Positions 15,511 through 20,500 of a stretch of 20,500 bases of DNA are shown piece by piece. Source of the stretch: Dictyocoela muelleri (lineage: Eukaryota > Microsporidia); NCBI GenBank assembly GCA_016256075.1, contig SDVU01000111.1:1-20500 (forward strand), written 5' to 3'. Within the stretch, counting starts at the first letter, position 1. Each line of letters opens with the position of its first letter. Below the pieces are notes generated by a model that did no database searches, was not told the DNA's origin, and worked only from the letters and a program-made list of their open reading frames with translations. The position numbers and the translations under genes are program-made.

Positions 15511-17013
15511 ATGGAAGAATCTTTAAAATTAAAAAACAGAATAAGACTTACCATTAAACAAAAGAAAGAAATCATTCAATTTAGAGACAAGAATCCATTT
15601 CTATCACAAAGAGAAATTGCTGCTACCTTCAAAATCTCTCTTTCTACTGTGAATGGAATTTTAAAAAATTCTGAACAACTTTTGAAAATTGAAGAAAATT
15701 TAACATGTAAGAAAGTTGCAAATAATTTTTCTTCGAAAGTTTTTGACCAAAAATTATTTGAATGGTTTAATCTTAAGAGAAGAAGGTTTTGCACAATTCA
15801 GGATTTAAATCTTCAAGAAATGGCTTTAAAACTTGCTACATTGTACAAGGTAGAAAATTTTAAAGCATCAAACGGGTTCTTACAAAAATTTAAAAATCGA
15901 CATAATATTTCTAGCAAGTTTGTAAAAGGGGAATCGGGGTTGGTTAATGAAGAAACCATTTCATATTTCAAAAATGAATATGAAATTAAACTAAAATCCT
16001 ACGATAAAAAAGATATTTTCAACTGTGACGAGACTGGGTTCTTCTTTAAATGCACACCGAATAAGACTTTATGTCATAGAGACGAAGATCAAATTAGTGG
16101 TAAATTTAGTAAGGAGCGAATAACAATTTTGTTTTGCGTGAGCATGACTGGCGAAAAACTTAATCCGCTGTTAATCGGAAAATCAAAAACGCCAAGAGGT
16201 TTTAAAGATTTAGATTTTGAAAAGCTTAAAATTTCTTATGATTACAGTCAAAAAGCTTGGATGAATTTAGAAATTTTCAAAAAATGGTTAGATTCTCTTA
16301 ATTTAAAAATGAAAGAATCTAAAAGAAAAATTTTATTGACACTAGACAATGCTCCAGTTCATCCGATTGGATTGGAGTTTAGTAATTTGGAATTGTTTTA
16401 TTTCCCTCCTGGTGTAACTTCTAAGATACAACCATTAGACCAAGGTATTATAAGGTCTTTTAAAGTGCTTTATAAACAAAAATTAAATTTAAAAATGAAT
16501 TTTGAAATGGAAATGGATCAAAATATAACATATAATGAAGTTGTAAAACGTTTTTCTCTATTTGATTCTATTAAGCTTATATTAGAATCATGGGAAAATA
16601 TTACAACAGAAACTATTGTGAATTGTTACAGAAAATCAATCGAAAATTCAATGTTAAATTTAGAGGAACTAGATTCAATACAAACTCCTTTAATTGACGA
16701 AAATGTGTTCTCCTGTTATTCAACAATTGAAAATGATGAAGAATTTTTTATTGAAATTGAAAAAGACATAGAACAAGCTGAGCTGAATATCGAAAAAAAT
16801 AAAGAACAATCTGAAGAATTGGATTTGGACGATGGTATTTATAAACACGAATTAACACATTTTGAAGCTTTGGAATATGTTAATAAACTAGAAAACTATC
16901 TAATAAAGCATGATCCAGATAACTTAGACACGATTTATCTTCTTAAAGATAAATTAAACGCTAGTAAATCAAAAAGACAGTTGAATATGTTAGACTTTAT
17001 CAGAAGAAAATAA
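15511..17013 (+). CDS. pogo/Tigger transposase (HTH-CENPB-DDE_1)
   Basis: This 500-residue protein cuts the element out and inserts it at TA sites. Residues 10-52 form a Psq/CENP-B-type helix-turn-helix (LTIKQKKEIIQF, QREIAATFKIS, STVNGIL). Residues about 75-140 are the second CENP-B/Tc5-type HTH (FEWFNLKRRRF, GFLQKFKNRHNIS). The DDE_1 domain follows, with D173 in FNCDETGFF, D279 in LTLDNAPVHP and D310 in QPLDQG; the last two are 30 residues apart, within the pogo/Tigger range. A typical FPPGVTSKIQP motif precedes D310. The C-terminal ~130 residues are acidic and charged. Start: ATGG with CCCC nine bases upstream; AATAAA overlaps the stop. No frameshift or stop is seen. CENP-B-like domesticated proteins share these domains, but the flanking ends show this is a transposon gene. 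Confidence 0.93.
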   Translation: MEESLKLKNRIRLTIKQKKEIIQFRDKNPFLSQREIAATFKISLSTVNGILKNSEQLLKIEENLTCKKVANNFSSKVFDQKLFEWFNLKRRRFCTIQDLNLQEMALKLATLYKVENFKASNGFLQKFKNRHNISSKFVKGESGLVNEETISYFKNEYEIKLKSYDKKDIFNCDETGFFFKCTPNKTLCHRDEDQISGKFSKERITILFCVSMTGEKLNPLLIGKSKTPRGFKDLDFEKLKISYDYSQKAWMNLEIFKKWLDSLNLKMKESKRKILLTLDNAPVHPIGLEFSNLELFYFPPGVTSKIQPLDQGIIRSFKVLYKQKLNLKMNFEMEMDQNITYNEVVKRFSLFDSIKLILESWENITTETIVNCYRKSIENSMLNLEELDSIQTPLIDENVFSCYSTIENDEEFFIEIEKDIEQAELNIEKNKEQSEELDLDDGIYKHELTHFEALEYVNKLENYLIKHDPDNLDTIYLLKDKLNASKSKRQLNMLDFIRRK

Positions 17014-17111
17014 AAAGTTGATTTTTTAAAAAATTTTTGTTCGTTATTTTTTGATAGTGAACATGAAAAATAAGGTCACGGTGAAATCCGTTATTGAGAG
17101 GGTTGACTGTA

Positions 17112-19309
17112 ATCTGAAAATTACACCATTTGACAATTCATAGAAAAATACAATATACTCACGATAAACTTTGAATAAGTGTCATATATAATATGCTTCT
17201 TTCAAGCAACATGTATATACTTTTATTGCGATTTAATTTATGTATGATTACAATATACATAAATTAGAGTCTTTTTGTAATTTTTATTGGTAGACATTTA
17301 GAGGAGAAGCTATACTTAACTTATCTTCATAACAGGAGATAACTTCAGATTAATTGACATATAAAACAAAGTCTTAATTTGCAATTACACATTAAATCCG
17401 CTGTATATTTATTATATAGTTATATAATAATTATTACTTACGCCACTTCAAAAGAAAAAAAAAAGGAATAAAAGAAATAATACGTAAAATTTTAATGTTA
17501 GATTCTATAATTTTTACGCAAATGACATACCGTTCCCTTAGATTTCTTAACACTTTATTAATATAATTCTAATTTTTATTAATATTTTGTTATATTTCAT
17601 TTTTACTAACTTTTTTGATATATTTCATTTTTATTACCTATTTTCTATTTACTAATAGCATTTTAACTCAATTTTTATTAATGCACTATAGTCGTTTATT
17701 TTATTATTTACTTTCTTTCAATAACAAATGAATTTTTATTGACCATTTTAACTATAAAAACCTATATACCGCGCTTGATATTCCTAGATTGATTGTAAAC
17801 TAGTTAGTGCACAAAATAAAACACTATATACGATCTACTTTTAGGTTCTTTTAAAAGTCTAAAGTCAAACAATACTCCTTATATGACACTTTTTACACAA
17901 TTTTGATGAACTGAATAATTACTAAAACGCTTAAGAAGCATTATGTGCTTGATACTCTATAATAAATATATTAAAGAAGAACTAGATATTTAAATTAATT
18001 ATTATCCATACGAGACTCAAAAAAAAATTCAGTCTAGTCAAAAAAAAACCCCACTCTTAAATATGCTTAATTTAACTCTCCTAATAGTGATCATTTAAAT
18101 AAATAGAAATATTACACAGCAACTATAATATGTTAACTTAATAAATACGATTATCATGACAATCCTTATATTTCAAATAGAATTATACAAAATTCTAACA
18201 ACACACTATAAGACATATACAAATTTGACTGATTATCTATAAGAACACCTAAAATGTCTAGATTCGACAACTCAATAGTTGCATTATAAATATGCATAAA
18301 TAGCGTTAAAAAACTCATATTGGGAATTTATAATGCCAGAAATTTACATAAAACCCTATAGAATTAAAAGAACACTTTATTTAATAAGCCATATAGGACA
18401 TCTTTTTAATAATCAATCCTTTACTTTTTAACAAAATAAATTACTAAACACACTAATTATCCGATTAATATCTACAAGAGACTAACTTCTTCAGGTATTT
18501 AAGCCAATAGTAATTCTAATGTAAATTTTTTAGATTCTGTTTAGATACATATAATAATTAGTCTAGATAATATTGAAGAGGAATATTAGTATTATCTTAA
18601 CGAATATTTCAGAATAAAAAATTCTGACTCTCATCCTTATGTTAGAAATACGAACTTTAGTTTAGAGAAGTCAAGTAAATACTTAATTAAGAAATTCTGA
18701 GCTATTAAGGTTATAGTTTGTGCGTTTCTCCTAGTATGTGACAAATCTATTAATATTCAAATAAACATGTTTCTTTCCTGCAGTTTCTACTCTGTGAAAC
18801 TTTTGATTTTAGTAAGTTCTTTATCTATATATATATATCGATACATCATTGTAGATTTTCAAACCAAATTATTTTTATATATTATTCCATTTTATTGACA
18901 ATAGAGTTTTTATCTGCTTCAAAACACCTTAAATAACATTTTAATCGTTTTTATTGTACAATTAGTTCTATTATACATATAGTAGCCATATAATAAATTT
19001 TTCAGAAAAAAATATGAAAAGAAAAATGCTAGAAATTATAAAATAAGGATCAAGTCGGTTACTTTCCTTCGTGAGAAATTAACCGACTTGATGTATTTTG
19101 CGTAATTAATCTGTATTTAAGTACTTTCATAAAAAAAATACGATATAGGTTACGAATACTGATGAATGATATTGGGTTATGAATATATGCGAAAGATGTC
19201 AGTAGAAATAAATATATATATATATATTAAAAGAAAATATGAATTCTAAAAATAATAGTAAAATAGGATTATATTTTTAATAAACTTAATATTGACTGTA
19301 ATAATTTAC
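17112..19309. other. AT-rich gene desert
   Basis: About 2.2 kb without any credible coding region on either strand. It is rich in short runs such as TTTTTATTA, TATATATATA (about 18827 and 19212) and TTTCATTTTTA near 17600. Apart from the hairpin at 19049-19092 I see no inverted or tandem repeat of note, and no tRNA or rRNA. It may hold old, unrecognisable insertions. Confidence 0.5.
19049..19092. other. Perfect 13-bp inverted repeat (hairpin)
   Basis: ATCAAGTCGGTTA (19049-19061) and TAACCGACTTGAT (19080-19092) pair perfectly around an 18-nt loop. The stem is much richer in G and C than the desert around it. No gene adjoins it closely on either strand; the nearest is the Merlin pseudogene ending near 19310 on the other strand. 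Confidence 0.55.
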
Positions 19310-20095
19310 TTCTGTGCTTAAATAAAATACATAACTCCTTTAAAAACGTGCCTCTTTTCTCTGTTACTATTCCCTTCCTATCTATTATTTCCTTTTTTAA
19401 AAATTCTTGAAGCTTTTAATAGCCTGAGTATTGACACCTGTAATTCTATCACGAAATTATATTTGTGACATACTGTAACGTGCGTATATCCTTTTTCTGT
19501 TAAATTTCTATATGCGAGAAGTTCATCAGTATGAATAGTACTTCCTGACAATACTTGAGAACAAATAATAGGTAATATTGTACTTTGTTTCTTGTCAGGT
19601 ATAACAGTCGCATAACACCTGGTTATATGTGTATCTACTTCTACAATACACAACGCATCGGTTCTGTTGTTCGCGGAACAGCTCGATGAGACTTACACTT
19701 ATAGTTAAGCAGTGTCTCATAAACCTGGACAGTATTGTTATACCCACCTAGTTTTTCATCTCTAAAATCTGTATCTGGGATACAAGCAATGATATGTTGA
19801 ATTACTGAAAGAATAAAATCTTTGCCGTCATCCAGCGACTTAATAATGCTATGCCTCGGTTGGCGAGAAGCATATTTTGCAATAATTCTACATATCATTC
19901 GTAAATCTTATATGAATTTGTTGAAAAAGGTTTCTACACGAACTAAATGGTACTTCTTAAATTCCGGACAACTCCTCGTCGCACATCTCCATGCAAACCC
20001 ATCTTTACTTTTCTTGTATTGTTCAGTGACATGTAGGAATTGCATGGATCACACTTCCGTTCTTTGGGGATCAGTCCTAGATCCATGAGAAATAA
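19310..20095 (-). pseudogene. Merlin/IS1595-type transposase pseudogene, full-length but frameshifted
   Basis: On the minus strand the parts come in the right order. The zinc ribbon reads KCDPCNSYM, then in another frame DGFAWRCATRSCPEF (20095-19960). A helical linker follows (MICRIIAKYASRQPRH from 19898). The catalytic part has TVQVYETLLNYKCKSHRA, where the family has 'VQIDE-x-K-x-KxxRG'. Next come VDTHITRCYATVIPDKKQST, GSTIHTDELLAYRNLTEKGY and HVTVCHKYNFV, the usual second Asp and His motifs. The end, in a third frame, reads NTQAIKSFKNFLKKEI and RGTFLKELC down to about 19310. It has at least three frameshifts, and the first catalytic Asp is Tyr, so it is inactive. Merlin elements cut and paste using this DDE domain. 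Confidence 0.75.
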
Positions 20096-20247
20096 AATAA
20101 TCGGGTCTTGTCTGTTATCAAGGCTACCACCAAGGGTCCCCCCTCGATATTGTTTTTTATAATTATTAAAAATTTAAATTAATTAAAAACTGTGATTAAA
20201 ATTTTTTTTAATTAAAAAAACACTTTAATATTTCTTTGAAAATACAC
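20096..20247. other. Spacer between two Merlin-type pseudogenes
   Basis: Short AT-rich sequence with a GC-richer segment around 20110-20150 (CTACCACCAAGGGTCCCCCC). This could be a terminal repeat of one of the two elements, but I found no matching inverted copy in the window. Confidence 0.3.
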
Positions 20248-20500
20248 TCAAACTCTCCATACTCTAAATTTGACAAAAACCTATTTTTAAATGTATATTC
20301 ATTAACCATTCGTCAATTTCATCTCTTCTCACACCATGCTCTTTTCTCATTGAACATTTTAGACCTGCCTAAAAACCCTCAATATTGTTCGTATGCGTAC
20401 CATCCAGGGCTTTGAATCCTTATGAATGGTTTACGACTTTATGACTTAATGACAAATTTGAAGCGACACGTGGATAAGAAGGATGTCCATCACTATATAA
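20248..20500 (-). pseudogene. Merlin/IS1595-type transposase, C-terminal part (second lineage)
   Basis: In one minus-strand frame, running off the window edge, the sequence reads YSDGHPSYPRVASN, LSHKVVNHS, stop, GFKALDGTHTNNIEGF, stop, AGLK, HGVRRDEIDEWLMN. This is the C-terminal half of a DDE_Tnp_IS1595 domain: the second catalytic Asp in SDG, the conserved VNHS, and the HTNNIEGFW-x-LK box with the catalytic Glu. The TAG after GF stands where the family has Trp. Two in-frame stops make it a pseudogene; the frame ends in TGA at 20248-20250. It differs clearly from the copy at 19310-20095 (HTNNIE here, NTQAIKSF there), so it is a separate lineage. The N-terminus lies outside the window. Confidence 0.7.

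Larger units (their letters stand above)
15339..17109 (+). mobile_element. Apparently complete pogo/Tigger DNA transposon
   Basis: The element is 1771 bp with inverted ends CAGTCAACCCTCTCAATAAC (15339-15358) and its exact complement at 17090-17109, the match running to 21 bp. TA dinucleotides flank both ends (15337-15338 and 17110-17111), the target duplication expected of the Tc1/mariner-pogo superfamily. It holds one uninterrupted transposase gene. Matching ends, intact gene and TA pair suggest a recent, possibly still active insertion. Confidence 0.92.

Noticed and set aside
19049-19092. Intrinsic (bacterial-type) transcription terminator
   Set aside because: There is no adjacent T-run of the right kind and the context is eukaryotic.

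Overview
The window looks like a piece of an AT-rich, repeat-expanded microsporidian nuclear genome. The arguments are a very small Cdc7-type kinase, an intron-less Asn/Lys/Ile-rich coding style, a CCC-type motif directly in front of the start codons, a polyadenylation hexamer overlapping stop codons, and a mix of MULE, Merlin/IS1595-type, pogo/Tigger and Ty3-type elements. I could not run a search, so the lineage is an inference; a Hamiltosporidium- or Nosema-like genome would fit.

Only two genes look like host genes. One is a long minus-strand gene (1508-4657) whose first ~68 residues fit a KIX fold of the Med15/Gal11 kind, followed by a long Asn-rich low-complexity body and a basic helical C-terminus; I propose a Mediator tail subunit. 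The other is a complete Cdc7 kinase gene (13779-14837), the catalytic half of the kinase that fires replication origins. Both start with ATGG just after a CCC triplet.

The rest is a transposon graveyard. Left flank: a MULE fragment (minus strand, about 198-475) and a large palindromic foldback (643-1290) with a second hairpin set into one arm. Centre left (4978-6523): a tRNA-derived fragment, a small two-stem structure, a second foldback of the same family (5343-5811) and a third, unrelated foldback (6265-6523). Then come a Merlin-like N-terminal remnant (6625-6860) and a FLYWCH/MULE transposase pseudogene (6864-8640), the latter split by a 417-bp element carrying 16-bp tandem repeats at both ends. 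A broken Ty3/gypsy fossil with a candidate 3' LTR follows (about 8700-12193), then a single arm of the foldback family (12195-12327), a G-rich minisatellite and a three-copy inverted repeat (12694-13468) upstream of the kinase gene.

Right of the kinase gene is an apparently whole pogo/Tigger element (15339-17109) with matching 20-21-bp inverted ends, a TA target duplication, iterated subterminal motifs and an uninterrupted 500-residue DDE transposase. It sits inside an older dispersed repeat related to sequence at 5478-5558. A 2.2-kb AT-rich desert with one strong hairpin (19049-19092) leads to two different Merlin/IS1595-type transposase pseudogenes on the minus strand (19310-20095 and 20248-20500). 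The most notable unexplained item is the ~115-bp repeat unit shared by 643-1290, 5343-5811 and 12195-12327, always as arms or half arms of a palindrome.
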